Origin: Prorocentrum cordatum
Lineage: Eukaryota > Sar > Dinophyceae > Prorocentrales > Prorocentraceae
NCBI GenBank assembly: GCA_963575745.1
Contig: CAUYUJ010011226.1
Span: 352,506 to 416,505 of the forward strand
Length of the DNA: 64,000 nt
Reading direction: 5' to 3'
A program made the translations under genes and the position numbers. Positions 1 through 11,599 of the stretch are shown piece by piece (position 1 is the stretch's first letter; the number at the start of each line of letters is the position of its first letter). The notes under the pieces were generated by a model. That model searched no databases and had not been told where the DNA came from. It saw only the letters and a program-made list of their open reading frames with translations.

Positions 1-99
1 GCCCCCGCAGCGGCCATGATCCCTGACGGCATGGTCGCTGCAGTCAGCCACGTCAAAGCGCGGGCGTGTCTAGTCCTGGAGCAGGCTCGCGGCCACGCC

Positions 100-2990
100 A
101 GAGCGCCTCTGGAAGGTGTCCGTGGCGCTGGACGACCTCCTCTTCGGTGAAGGTTCGGCGCCTGCGCCGACCGCGCGCCGTGAGCGGCCCCGGGAACGCC
201 TGCGACGGATCCTTGCAGGCCAATGGGATGCTGCCTGGCTCTCCATGGAAGACCAGACACGCCGAGGTCCTGCTCCAGGCCGCGGTCGAGAGGACGAGCT
301 CGAAGCCCGTGTGCGCCGAGTCGCAGAGCTCGCGCGCGCGGGAGAAATGCCCCGAGCCGCGACGGCCAGTCTGGCCGCGGGGCGACGCGGCAGACGCGGC
401 CGCGGTGGTTCGCAATTTCAGCGCTACACAAATGCCTGAACCGCCCCAGCCCGCCGCCGGGGGCCTCCCATCAGGTGCCGTGGCAGCCCGCTCGCGCGTG
501 GTGGTGATGGTCCCCCAGGACAGGCGGGCGCGGCCATGTGCTCTGAGGAAGGCGACGAGGTTCGCCTCGCACCTGCGGGGCGGCCAGGGGCTGCTGAGCC
601 CCGCCGCCGCGTTGCCACGCACCTGAAGGGCCAGTTCGGTCGCTGCCCTAGGCGTGGCGGTGCAGGGCCAGGCGGCGAACGCTACGAACACTGGGCCCCG
701 CTCAAGATGGACGAGGAGGGAGCCGCCGCGGTAGCCGACGCACTCGCCTGGCTCGCCACGGGCGACCTCCCCCAATGGGCCCTCGCGGCCCTTGTCGCAG
801 CCCGCCTGGCGGGCATCCCGAAGGCCACTCTTGGAGACGTGCGCGTCTTAGGCTGTGGGAACGTCACCAAACGAATGGCGGGGCGCAGTGCTGCCAAAAT
901 CTTCCACTCGGACAAGCGCGCGGCAGTTGGGGACCAGCAGTTTGGCCTCGCCAAAAACGGGTGCGGCGAGCTGCGCCGTCGCCTGTGCGCGATGGCTAAC
1001 GCCCAACCTGGCCGCTGGGTCGTGGCGGTGGACCTGAGGATGCCTTCAGCAACATCCCCGGGGAACTGGTCAAAGAGTCGATCCGCGCCAAAGTCCCTGG
1101 TCTGCGCCCCCTGGCTGCGGCGCGGCTGCAAGACTGCGCCAACCGCGTTGCTGGGGGCGGGGCGCAGCCAGCTCAGCTGGTTCCTCGGATCCGCGGGCTT
1201 GATCAGGGATGCCCCATGAGCCCCGGATTCTGTGCGGTTGGCACCGTGGACGACCTGAGCCTAGGTCGGGTCTCGTTTCGGACCGTCGATCCGCATGGGG
1301 ACTGCCTGGCAGATCTGGATGACGCGTACTTCGTCGGCTCGGCGGAAGCGGTATTCCACGGCCTGGAAGCCTGGAAGGCGCGCATCGAGACGCATGGCAT
1401 GAAGATGAAGATGCCTAAGACGCAGATCTGGCCCCCGCATCCCCAGGCTGCGCTACCGCCCCAATGCGCCCACTACGGTCAGTACCGCGTAGACAAGCTC
1501 AAGGCGGCAGGCTCGACGCAGGCCTGCGCTGACCACGACGCGGGCGCGGACCGGCGGGATGCCCCCCTCGCGGACTTCGCGGCGCCAGAGGGCCTCGCCG
1601 AGGAGGTGGCGGCCGTCGGTGCCGGGGCAGCCCTGGGCGCCGACGCGCCGCTGCCGTGTGGAGGGGCATTCCTGGCCAAGCAGGACCGCTACTGTCGGGA
1701 CCTGCTCCTGCTTCATAAACACGGCCTGTCGGCCTTCGGCGCGTTCCCGATGGGGCGGATCTGGTCGCGCGGGGCCTGCGTCCACACCCGGCGCGCACTT
1801 CCGCTCGCAGAGGCTTGGGCCAACCAGGTAGATGACGGAGTAGTCGCCGTCTTTGCGGGCTGCTAGGCGTCGCCGAGGCCCCGCGGGCCCAAGTCTTCAT
1901 GAAGGTCAGTGAAGGCGAATTCGGCTTCGGAAGCGCGGCCGCGCGCGGGCCGGCGGCCCCCCTCGCCTGCTGGGAGTCAGGCGCCCGTGCGGCCGCTGCG
2001 GAGCTGCGGGGAACGACGGCGGAAGGCCCCCGGTGCCGCTGGCCAGGCCCGGGGCGACCCCTCTCGGCGGACGAGGCCACGCAGGCTCGCCCGACCGGGG
2101 GGCGCGCGCCCCAGGCGGACCGATGGCAGGGTCTCCTGGAAGGCCGGGCGGGCACGGGCCAAAAGACGCACGCCGGGAGGGTGCGCGACCGCGTCGCCAA
2201 AAACTTCCTGACCACCCCGCCCCCGGTTGCGGCGGCGGCGGTGCACGGTGCTTCTGGCCCCTCTGCGGGCGCGTGGTTGGGAAATGTCCAAGGGGTCTCG
2301 CCTCTTGCCGACCGCGTTTTCTGCGTCGCGGCTAAGCGGCGCATGCGCCTGCCCCTGCTGCTCGCGGAGGGCGCGCGCCAGAACAGGCCGGGAGCGCTCG
2401 CCCGCGCACCGCCGCAGGCGGACCCCGTCTGCGGACGCAATGTGGATGTCCGCTGCGCGCGCGCTGAATTGCCCCGGGGGCGGCGGCCCGGCGCGGCGCC
2501 ATCGCGCCGTCCGCGACGTCGCGGCGCTCTGGCTGCGCGAGATGGGCCCCCGCGCGCAGGTGGAGCAGGTCATCCAAGAGTGGCGCGCGGAGGCGGACGG
2601 TGCCGCGACGCTGGGCGTCGCGTGCCGCCGCGGCCCACGCGGGCGCGCATGCCTCGACATCAGTCTGGTGGACTCCGCGGCGCTCGCGCAGCTCGGCGGC
2701 CCCATGGGGCGGTCCTGCAGCGCAGATAAAAACTGCAGCATCGCAGATGCCCATTCCAGGGGCTCGTACCCTATGTCCTGGACATCAATGGCAAATGGGG
2801 CGCCGAGGCCGAGACCTGGCTGAGGCGCGTGATCGGTGAGCTTCCTGAGGGGGAGCGCCATGCCGCCAAGGTTTCCCTTCGCTCCTCGGTCGCCCGGGCC
2901 CTGCAGGGCCGGGGTGGCCGAGCGCGTCGATCTCGCCGCAGAGGGCGCCATGCCGAGCGCCGGGGCAGCCCCGCGTGCTCGGCGTTGACT
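100..2990 (+). pseudogene. Non-LTR (LINE-type) reverse transcriptase, multiply frameshifted
   Basis: Relic of a LINE-like polymerase, which would copy RNA into DNA at a nicked target. Coding character changes frame at least three times. An N-terminal helical segment lies in frame 2 (116-400). The frame from 536 carries GPGGERYEHW, a GDQQFGLAKNG block and VAVDL at 1022-1036, where the Asp of palm motif A is encoded. After an apparent one-base loss near 1037-1042 the protein resumes in frame 1 as AFSNIPGELVKESI. The GLDQGCPMSPG block (motif B) follows near 1200 and ADLDDAYFVG (motif C, catalytic DD) near 1312-1340. The C-terminal part is recognisable at 2490-2960 (WLREMGPRAQVEQVIQEW, then LVPYVLDINGKWGAEAETWL) in two further frames. 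Catalytic aspartates survive, but no intact frame does, so this copy is dead. The segment at 1450-2450 is too degraded to assign domains. Confidence 0.72.
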
Positions 2991-2999
2991 AGGTTCCGC

Positions 3000-3538
3000 G
3001 TCCGTCCCCGCCCCCCAACCCCGCTCTCTGCGTCATTTGTCGTCCTGGGCCCTGGCTGTGCTGCCTTGCTTGCTTTCGCCGATGTCTCCTCACTTTTTGC
3101 ATCCTGATCGTCTGGGGTCTTGCTCACGCGTGGCCAGAATGATGCTATCCACTATAGATCTGACCCATCGGATGCACTGCGTGCCAGGAGCTCTCTCAGA
3201 CAGTGTCACAAGGCAGAATGTGGCGTCCAGGGTAGGGGTAGCCCTGTGGGCCCTGGGGTCTGCTGCGGCTCGCCATCGAAGTCGACGCTTGCCCGCGACG
3301 TGGTTGCCTCTCCCCTCTCTTTCGCCCTCTGCGCTCGCTCCGAACGGGGGTGGGCCCAATCTTTTTGTCTCCTCTGCCCCGTCCTCGCCCCTGACGAGCC
3401 GATTTAACTTTTGCGCTGTTATCCCCTTTTTGAATTTCCTGCGGGGGATCGGCCGCCCCCTGGCAGCTTGGTGCAAAACCTTTTTACCTCTCCCCCATCT
3501 CGTCCGCAGCTGTTTGGATCGCGCGGCTTAGCGACACC
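3000..3538. other. Spacer, pyrimidine-rich, no gene seen
   Basis: Between the LINE relic and the next ATG. The + strand is C/T-rich in several stretches, and no protein-like frame is convincing on either strand. Confidence 0.5.
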
Positions 3539-4338
3539 ATGGCAACGGAGCTCTCGAAGCCCGCGGTGATGCCCTGGCCGGCGACGACTCGCCCTGCCTC
3601 CTCGCGCCACGACCCCGCGCCGTTGCGCGAGGCTCTCAGCGACATGGCCAAGGCTAAAACGGAGGCCAAGGCTAAACCTAAAACTGAGGTTCCAAATAAA
3701 CAAATTGAAACACAATCGGAAACCGATGCGATGGCGGCCGCGCTGGAAAAGGCCACCGAGGGTGCGAGCGCGGGCATTGACCCGCCCAGCAGGGGCGCGC
3801 CGCCAACCACGGAGGAGGTCGCAACGGAAGTGGGACGCCCGATGGCGGTGGCTGAAGTATCGGGGCAGCACCGCGTGCCTCGCCCTGACCAGGAGGTGGA
3901 CCCTCTGACAGCGACATCTCGGAGGAGGAGTTCGCGCGCGCCCCTGAGAGCTCAGCCCCCGTGCCCGAACCGCAGGGCGACTCGGGGGGCCCCGCTGCCG
4001 AGGGGCGGGGAGGTGCGGGGGCGGCCAACATTGCCTCTCCGCCCAGCGGCGCGGGGGGGCGGATGCCCGCAAGGCACGCCATGACAGCCGCCCAGCCCGC
4101 GTTGAGCGCGGCGCCGTACGCGGGCCTCTCCGAGGACCAGAGGAGCGGACTGGACAAGCTGACATTTGCGCTCCAAGCCATGCAGCTGCGGGAGCAGGTG
4201 GGCAGCGTCGGGGGCCCGCGGCGACCCAGGCGATGCTTCCAGTGCCGTGGGCGGCAACGAAACATGCGGCAACGCGTCGAGCGTGGCCGCGACGCAGCCG
4301 CCGCCGAAGCAACAAAGCGGCGCGTGGCCAAATAAAGC
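3539..4338 (+). CDS. Hypothetical Lys/Glu/Ala-rich protein, possibly frameshifted
   Basis: An ATG in good context (gacaccATGGca) opens a frame with a charged repeat-like stretch (MAKAKTEAKAKPKTEVPNKQ) and a Glu/Thr-rich part. Its later portion (after about 3900) turns into Arg/Pro-rich sequence typical of a shifted frame. The frame from 3961 to the TAA at 4333-4335 instead reads as a plausible C-terminus containing SGLDKLTFALQAMQLREQVG, so I suspect one frameshift or a small intron near 3900-3960. No known domain is recognised. The DKLTFALQAMQL part is repeated downstream (separate entry). It could equally be a random open stretch in GC-rich DNA. Confidence 0.3.
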
Positions 4339-4506
4339 CGAGGACAGAGGGGGCAGAGGGGGGGGGGCAGGCCGAGGGCGGAGGGACAAGCTGACATTAG
4401 CGTTTCAAGTCATGCAGCTGCAAGAGCAGGTGGGCAGGGGGCCTGCGTCGGGAGCCCGCGGCGACCCAGGCGGACCAACCAGTGCCATGGGCGGCAGCGA
4501 GACATG
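4150..4506 (+). repeat. Imperfect direct repeat, two ~115-bp units
   Basis: The unit starting gacaagctgacatt occurs at about 4151 and again at about 4387. Both run through an atgcagctg core, a cccgcggcgacccaggcg block and a final gaaacatg/gagacatg. Both units translate to related peptides (DKLTFALQAMQLREQVG and DKLTLAFQVMQLQEQVG), so the duplication preserved the frame. The 4340-4385 linker is G-rich. Confidence 0.75.
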
Positions 4507-4880
4507 AAGTGACGCGCCGCGCTCGATGCGTGTAGCACTACGGACGCTAGACGATAGACGACAGACTCTGTTTGTAGCGTGCACCCCCGCACCCTGCAGC
4601 GGAATTCGCTGCCTGGGGGGAGTCCAGAGTTTGACAGCCCAGGGGCCACAACTCGGGGGTCACTGGCAACGAACGACGAATTCCAAGGGTCGACGGTCCA
4701 GGGGAGCACGGCACGTGTTGGCAACTGCATTGGCAGCAGCAGCAGCAGGGCTAGCAATAGTGAAATCGTGGCGGCAATGCCCCAAAAGCGTGCAACATCC
4801 GCGTATCCGAACACCCGCGTGTCGGCGGCAGCGCTGGCTCAGCAGCAATTGTCCGCCGCCGTGCTCTCGGCACGCTGAGG
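4507..4880. other. Spacer, nothing recognised
   Basis: Mixed-composition sequence with a short cagcag run near 4733-4748. No supported gene. Confidence 0.4.
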
Positions 4881-4914
4881 CGTGTCAGAATGCCAGTTGG
4901 TTGTGTTTTTTCGG

Positions 4915-5290
4915 TAGCTTTCCAAGGACGACCCCACGAGGGGTCCAGAAATTGCCCCCTTCCCCCCCTCTCCCAGCTTTGCCCTCCAGCGCTCTTCTTG
5001 GTTGGTCTCACGCCGGCCTCAAGACGGGCCAAGACCGCCCCACATCAGGACGACTCCCCCGCAACGCGCCCAGAAGTCCCCAAAGGCACTCACGACGGCC
5101 TCCAGCGCGGCCCTTGGAGGCCAAAAGCATTGAACAACCAACCGAATTTTGCTGTTTTTTGCTTCTCTGCGGCAAAACATGCCTTTGGGACGGCTTGAGA
5201 AAGAGGCCCAATAAGGTACCAAGAATGCGCAAGACCGCCCAAAAATGGCCTAAGAAGCCCCCGGGACGGTTTCAATCCCCCCTCCAAGCG
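4915..5290 (+). repeat. CCAAGA-type degenerate minisatellite, locus 1
   Basis: Irregularly spaced CCAAGAC/CCCAAGA-like units (for example gggccaagaccgcccc, gcgcaagaccgcccaaaa, cctaagaagcccccggg) at 9-14 base spacing. The same repeat type recurs at 6.4, 13.4, 16.3, 22.2 and 48.6 kb. It is more degenerate here than at 16.3 kb. Confidence 0.5.
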
Positions 5291-5299
5291 GTTTCCACA

Positions 5300-6394
5300 A
5301 CAACTGAAGGAAAACAGTGTCCAGCAGTTCGGCCAACCGTTAGCCCAAGGTTTGGCATACGCCCCGCAGAAAGGCAGGGGCGCACATAACTTACACGTAG
5401 ATGCATATATGACATGCCTGGCAAGCCGAATCCCCAGGAATGCCCTGGACAGCCGAATTGCTTCTACACAGTGGTTTGCGCGACATGATGTAGATGTTGC
5501 CGTTGCCATATTCATGTTTTTTGTTGTCCGCCATAGACAGTGCACGCTAAACAAGCAAGACAAGCTGGCAAAACCAACCAACCAAAACTGGTCCCGAGCA
5601 GGTCGCAACAAATGAATGTCTGGTGCGGTGGCCCAATCCGCATCACGTGGCCACACTTAGGACAAGCTGACTGCTGCTTGTGATCGCTTGCTAGCTGCGT
5701 GTGAACGCTAGGCGTCTAAGCAGAACCATCGCAAGTGTTCATCGGCGGGGCCCGCCTGTGATCGAGCTGTCACCTCTTCCTCCTCCTGTTCCTCCGCCGT
5801 GTTCCTCATCGTCATCTGATCCTCATCCCTAACCCTTCATCCGAAGCTGTTTCAAAAGGCGCCCTGCAGAACATGTAAGTGAGGGGGAGTGACCCTCGTG
5901 CCTTTCACCAACTTTGCCCCGCCCGTTATGATAACATTAATTCGACCTCTTATCAAGCGATCTAACCAGTGCCACCCATACCGAATAACTGCAACATCTT
6001 CGTTGCTCTTCCGATCCATAATGCGCTTCCCATAAGCAGCGCATCGCATGATCAACATAATGGGCGACAGTAGGGTAACATAGGATTGAGCTGGCACCGC
6101 ACTATCGAGAGGAATGGAAACAGCGCCCAGCAGGGACGTTGCATAGGAATCTGCACTCCATCTATGTATACTAGGGAGCCATCGCACGCGCAACGCGCGC
6201 GCGCGCTCATGTTCTAATTGTCTTGGGATATAGAACGACAAGCGGCGTAGCGGGGCCGTGCCCGGAGGAAAGGAGCTGTGGGTTGGGAAGTCAACGCGTT
6301 CGTCGCCGAAGGAGGGAATGTGTGCTCGGATTACGGCGAGGGGTGCACGACTACATACAAGTAGACATGCGTGTAAGCATTTATTGCCCCCCCC
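5300..6394. other. Spacer, no gene seen
   Basis: Lower GC than its surroundings. Frames on both strands are short or uncharacteristic. The 188-codon and 189-codon reverse-strand frames show no motif or believable composition. Confidence 0.4.
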
Positions 6395-6800
6395 CCTGGT
6401 GCTGTACCCCCTCGCCCCCAAGAGAGCCCCCAGACTGCTCCAGAGAGTCGGCTTGGAACTCTCTTGGGGGCAGGAAGGATTATGGGGAAGTCATGGGGTC
6501 CTCCGGGAATACCCTGGGGACCTCTTGGGGAAAGATTTGAGGCCTGGTGGGGGGCCTTCTTCGGGGCATGTTGAAACTTGGGAGCCGTCTTGATGGGGAG
6601 GGCTCCTGGAGCCCCCCTTGGGCCTCTCTTGGGACATCTTGGGGCCAGGGGGCCTCTTCGGCCGTCATGTGGCAATCTTGGCCCGTCTTAGGGCGGTATT
6701 GGAAGCCTCTTGAGCCCCCTTGTGCGGCCGGAAACCGGACAAACACGAAAACGCGAAAATCCTTCAAACATTCCGGGGAGACCCCATGGGGCGAGAAGGG
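6395..6800 (-). repeat. CCAAGA-type degenerate minisatellite, locus 2 (reverse orientation)
   Basis: On the + strand the units read ctcttgggg, cctcttgggg, cgtcttgatgggg and catcttggggcc, that is, the reverse complement of CCCCAAGAG/C. About a dozen units are spaced 10-30 bases apart. Reverse orientation relative to the other loci shows that the family is dispersed in both directions. Confidence 0.6.
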
Positions 6801-6879
6801 GAACTTAAAATACTCTGGGTGTCCCTGGTGGTCTTCGGCATTGGGCCACTCGGGGCCGGGTTTCCGGTTATGATTTTTG

Positions 6880-7165
6880 TTTGTAGATGTATGTGTGTAT
6901 ATATATATGTGTGTGTATGTGTACATTCGCATACATCGATATGCATATATGCAGGTGTGCGTGAACATGTGTACACCCAGGTTGAATAATCATGTATGCA
7001 TATGTATGCAAATTTGCACAGGCGAATCGATGTACATGTAACTGCACATATAGTTAGATGAATACAAATGACTGAACACATACGCACATGTGTACATTTA
7101 TATATACATTCAACAGATGGGGACGCACATATGTACACTTAGAAACACATATAATGATAACAATG
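6880..7165. repeat. AT/GT alternating purine-pyrimidine tract
   Basis: Runs of tatatatatatgtgtgtg, then interspersed catatatgca and acacat motifs. Alternating purine-pyrimidine DNA of this kind is low-complexity. It immediately precedes the first dispersed inverted-repeat element. Confidence 0.6.
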
Positions 7166-7235
7166 CATACATGCATATATGCAGCTGATCCCAGTGCGAC
7201 CCTACCTAGGAGTTGGAACATTTAGGAAAGCAACA

Positions 7236-7412
7236 TCTACATCTACACCGACAGCTACATTTACATGTACAGCTGCATCTACATCTACATCAACATCAAC
7301 AGCGAGACTCACATCTACATCTACATCTACACTTACATCTACACCTACATCTACATCACATCTACACCTACAGCCACATCTACACCTACACCTACATCTG
7401 CATCTACATCTA
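7236..7412 (+). repeat. (CATCTA)n hexanucleotide array
   Basis: About 28 units of catcta/cacctacat variants with interruptions. It lies inside copy 1 of the dispersed element, between its left end and the TATGC array, and is absent from the other three copies. Confidence 0.8.
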
Positions 7413-7524
7413 CAATGTCGTATTGGGTTTGCTTTTGCGTTGCATTGCTATTGCTGCTGTTGCTGTGCCTTTGATTTGCATTCGCTGTGTTTTGCTTTGC
7501 TGTTGCTGCGGTTGCTTTGCCTTT

Positions 7525-8267
7525 GTGTTGCTGCTATGCTATGCTATGCTATGCTATGCTGCGCTATGCTATGCTATGCTAGGCTATGCTTTGCTGTGCT
7601 GCGCTATGCTATGCTATGCTAGGGTACGCTCGGCTGCGCTGTGTTATGCTAGACTATGCAATGCTATGCTATGCTGCGCTATGCTATGCTATGATATGCT
7701 GCACTATGCTATGCTATGCTAGGCATTGCTACGATATGATATGCTGCGCTATGCTATGCTATGATATGCTATGCTATGCTATGCTGCGCTATGCTATGCT
7801 ATGCTAGGCTATGCTATGCTGCGCTGTGCTATGCTATGCTATGCTGCGCTGTGCTATGCTAAGCAATGCTATGCTATGCTATGCTATGCTGCGCTATGCT
7901 AGGCTATGCTATGCTATGCTTGGCTATACGATGCTAGGCTATGCTGTGCTAGTGCTGCGCTGCGCTATGCTGCGCTGCGCTGCGCGAAACTAAGGTAAGC
8001 TAAGCTATGCTAAGCTAAGCTATGCTAAGCTAAGCTAGGCTAGGCTAGGCTAGGCTAAGCTAAGCTAAGCTAAACTAAGCCAGACCAAGCCAAGCCAAGC
8101 TAAGCCAAGTTAAGTTAAACTAAGATAAGCTAAGATAAGATGAGAGAAGCTGCGCTCAGCTAAGCTAAGCTAAGCTAAGCTAGGCTAGGCTAGGCTAGGC
8201 TAGGCAAAGCTAAGCTAGGCTAAGATGAGATAAGCTAAGCTAAGCTAAGCTAAGCTAAGCTAAGCTG
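7525..8267 (+). repeat. (TATGC)n then (TAAGC/TAGGC)n pentanucleotide arrays
   Basis: To about 7975 the unit is TATGC with frequent TGCGC replacements. From about 7985 to 8267 it is TAAGC/TAGGC. The switch between unit types is abrupt. The array supplies long stop-free frames that encode (YAMLC)n and are not genes. Confidence 0.9.
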
Positions 8268-8395
8268 GGTGAACCCAGGGGGTGCAACTGGGGGAACCGC
8301 GGGGCGGATACCGGGGGAACCGCCCGGGGCGATTTCCACTGCCCGGCCCCTTTAAGAAAGAGAGTAAGAAACCTCTAGGCAGAGCCTAGGTAGGA

Positions 8396-10172
8396 AACAT
8401 ATACATATGTAGAACACTATATATAGAGAGAGGGGAACAATGACACAGAAAGAGATAAAGAGAAACATAACGCGAGAGAGAGAGAGACAGAAAACACGCA
8501 AAATCAGTCCTGGCCAACGTCCGCACGCCACCCAAATACAAAAGCCGACTGAGGCATAAAGTCACACTCGTGCGCAAAAGGAGCTGGCCTCAGCGTGTCC
8601 CCGCGCCCACCCACATCCGATCTTGCCCAGTTGCCAGTGATCTGTCGCATCGACGGCAACACAGGCCTCTCAGCGCAAGGCTAATCGATGCGTCTGCGAC
8701 GCCAAAGTAGAGGTGGTTGGACCGTATGCGTGCGTTGAAGTCGGCATCGCGTCGCCCCATTCACCGACAACGCATCTCGGCACTGAAACATGTGGGGAAG
8801 AACGCACAGTGCTCAGCATCCCAGAGGCCCCAAGAGGTCTCCAGGAGGCCAGCGATTCAAGACCAGCTTTGACCTCCAGACAACGGGGCAAAAGGAAGAG
8901 CCGCACTGTGATCCTCAGAGCGTGTGTCAGCTCCAACGGGTGCCTGTCCACAGAAGCCCATCAACAGGACGCAACCTGTGTAATGAGGGCCTGCACGGGC
9001 TGCGCACTATCGGTGGATCGGAGCGGCGTGCCACACGCACATTGGCCCACCACACGCCATGAGGACCATCGAGCCACGGAGCGGAAGGGGCGAACCAAGG
9101 ACCCTGCCATTGCCCATCGAAACGAAGCTACGCGGGTGCCATCAGGGTGTGCACCAGGGACCCGGGGGACAGGGCACCGAGGAACACTGCAGGGAAGCAA
9201 CTGGCCCCCCAAAGCGAGACCAGCATTCCCGTCGCTTCAAAATCGTGAACGCAGAGAGCATAATCGCAACTCTCATAATAAACATCCCATACAAGGGAGG
9301 CGCATTCGTGAACGCACCTGGGGAAGGAACCGAGCAGGGCAGAACTGATCAGTAAACGCCCAAGACTGTTCAATGGACGCCAATTATGCGCGTCGGAGTG
9401 CTACTGTGTAAGTCGCCTAACTTCGAACATCCATCTCCGAGATCATCTTCGCGCCCTCGTGCCGCCCCCTTGGAGAGAAGGGCAACCGCTCTGGCCTTTC
9501 CTGCGGCGAACGAAGCGCGATCATCTGCGCGCCCCCACAGGTGACCCAGCCTGTGCGGGTCGGGGTGGTCTTCCCTTTCTTGAGAAGGACTCCAGAGCTC
9601 TCACTGGTCCTGGTCCTGCGTGGCCCGAGCGGGCTGACAGAAGCGGCGGCACATCGAGCCACACCGCCGAGGTCGGCCACTCCAAGTGCCGATCTCGCCC
9701 TGAATTCGGCGGCTGTCCTTGTGCAACAGGGTGATCTTCCAACTTCTGACCCAGCTGTCAGTGGAGCGTGCAGCAGTTCGCTCGCCCAGCGCATCTTGCT
9801 GCCAGCTCTAGACCATGTATTGCACTGAAATTCTTTGCAGCCCTCCCGTTTACATTCGCTGGATTGGATGCTGTGGCCCTGGAGTGGCCATTCGACGCTA
9901 GGGATGTGCTCATGTCTCAGCGGCTAGATTATATGACAGGTTCTTTTTCGATTCGAAAGCATTCGTTAGCACTTCAACCGCGGCCTGCCACACTCCCTCA
10001 GCCTCAACTTGGAAATACTTGACGCCATGCAGCGACGCCTGCCGTACCCCAACCGCCTCGGTCCTGTGACACATGCGGCAGTACTATTACGCCGATAAGT
10101 TAATGTCTTGCTCGGGTGGTGTGATCCAAGTCAGAGGATGGTGCTCGGCTGAAGTAATCGATACCAGCTTCT
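8396..10172. other. Spacer, no supported gene
   Basis: Contains a short AGAGAGAG tract near 8470 and several open frames of up to 211 codons on the + strand. These show no motif or characteristic composition. Nothing here can be assigned. Confidence 0.4.
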
Positions 10173-10788
10173 ATTCCCTACCTAGGCTCTGCCTAGAAAG
10201 GTTCTTACTTTAGAACTTAAGGGGGCCGGGCAATGCTACCCGCCCTGGGCGGTTCCCCCGGCATCCGCCCCGCGGTCCCCCCAGTTACGTCCCCTTAGCT
10301 TGTTTATCTCATCTAAGCTTAGCTTATTTCATCTTAGCTTAGCTTAGCTTCATCTTAGCTCAGGTTTATCTTAGCTTATCGTCATCTTAACTTCTCTGAG
10401 TTTAGCATTAACATGGGTGTAATTCCCTACCTAGGCTCTGCCTAAAGGGTTAGCTTAGCTTAGCTTAGCTTGGCTTAGCATAGCGCATCATTATCATAGC
10501 ATAGCATAGCGTAGGCAATCATAGCATAACATATCATAGCATAGCATAGCGCAGCACATCATATCATAGCGCAGCTTAGCATAGCCTAGCATAGCTTAGC
10601 ATAGCACAGCACAACATGACATAACATAGTTTAGCATATCATAGCATAGCGCAGCATAGCATCGCATAGCATAGCATAACATAGCATAGCATAGCATAGC
10701 GCAGCATAGCGTGGCATAGCATAGCATAGCAACTAATGCTGCTTTCCTAGGGGCTCCAACTTCTAGGTAGGGTCGCACTGGGGTAATT
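10173..10788 (-). mobile_element. Dispersed inverted-repeat/pentamer element, copy 2
   Basis: Reverse-oriented copy. On the + strand it begins attccctacctaggctctg, then gccgggcaatg and cgccccgcggtcccccc. It ends ctttcctaggggctccaac, ttctaggtagggtcgcactg and gggtaatt. Between the ends are AAGCT- and TAGCA-type pentamers (about 10300-10735). A second internal attccctacctaggctctg followed by cctaaagggtt at about 10422-10451 shows that this copy contains a nested or duplicated end. Both ends match copies 3 and 4 closely. Confidence 0.72.
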
Positions 10789-10977
10789 CAACTCCGCTTG
10801 GACGTATTTCCGCCAGAGACGTAGCATGTACTCGTCAACGCGAGGGGCAACTACGGCGATACAACATACGTCCAAGACCACGCACCGTAGCCTCATGCAA
10901 TGAACCAATGCGTCTCTCGCTTGCCCTTGCGCCCTCACTCCTCCCTGCTTAGTTCCCCTACCGCACCTCTGGAACAA
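10789..10977 (-). pseudogene. Possible exon fragment, unknown protein
   Basis: A reverse-strand frame reads with plausible composition (CVVLDVCCIAVVAPRVDEYM, then LRLWRKYVQAELNY). It then runs directly into dispersed-element copy 2, which supplies the last residues and the stop. No family is recognised. It may belong to the same - strand gene as the sulfotransferase-like exon at 11.7 kb, but nothing joins them directly. Confidence 0.25.
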
Positions 10978-11557
10978 TGCACCAATGCAGGCACAATCGG
11001 CGTAACCGCGAGCGCCCCTTGTTGAAAGCCGCTAAGGTCCGAGCTCTCTCCCGAGCTCGGGGTCCCCCATGTACGTCTTCACCCTGATTGCAATGTGCGA
11101 ACACGTCAACGTAGACACTAAATGTTGTGCAGATGGGGGAAATGAAAGCACGAACTACAATATGAACAATGAGAAGAAGGCGAAGAAACGAAAGAGGGAA
11201 CCTGGACAACAACGGGGGCAACATATATTGAGCAAGAAGCACGGTACACGAACCTCAGAACAGCCGAGAGAGTAGGGCCGTGGAGTCAATATCATACGGA
11301 CCAAGTGTACCAATGCCGAACCCTGTGACGCCAATCCCCGAGGCGCCTCTTCTTCACGAACGCGTTGAGGCCATCCAAGCACCCAACTTTCCGTAGCGGA
11401 TTGCCCTTCCAGGTCCGACTGCCCCACACCTCGGGGCTAGTGTTGAAAACACAACCCCGACGATTGGGAGTGAAGACGACGTGAAAAACAAACGAATGCG
11501 GACGACTGTGAGGGCCTCGAGGAAGCCCTAGTCGCCGAACCCCTGGTCCTCCGCATC
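10978..11557. other. Spacer / possible 3' part of the sulfotransferase-like gene
   Basis: No frame with a recognised motif. The reverse strand downstream of the 11.7-kb exon would be expected to hold later exons, but I cannot define them. Confidence 0.3.
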
Positions 11558-11599
11558 TCAGCGAAACATGCGTTCTACTACCTTGGACATCACCCCGTG

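Larger units (their letters stand above)
7190..8395 (+). mobile_element. Dispersed inverted-repeat/pentamer element, copy 1
   Basis: The left end has cccagtgcgaccctacctag followed by a gttggaac...taggaaagca block. The right end has ggggaaccgcggggcgg, a tgcccggccccttt block and aggcagagcctaggtagg. The same two ends occur at 10.2, 53.6 and 62.8 kb, always enclosing pentamer arrays. The extreme ends are inverted repeats: cctacctagg near 7201-7210 and cctaggtagg at about 8385-8394. This copy also carries a CATCTA hexamer array inside its left end. No ORF of transposase type is present, so it would be non-autonomous. Confidence 0.7.

Noticed and set aside
7179-7993. Several + frames encoding MLCYA repeats
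   Set aside because: Product of the TATGC array, which is stop-free in all three frames. No independent coding evidence.
8713-9348. 211-codon + frame as a gene
   Set aside because: No motif, uneven composition, and equally long frames overlap it on both strands.
7245-10735. Regularly spaced short repeats considered as CRISPR arrays
   Set aside because: Units are contiguous 5- or 6-mers without unique spacers, there are no cas genes, and the surroundings are eukaryotic.
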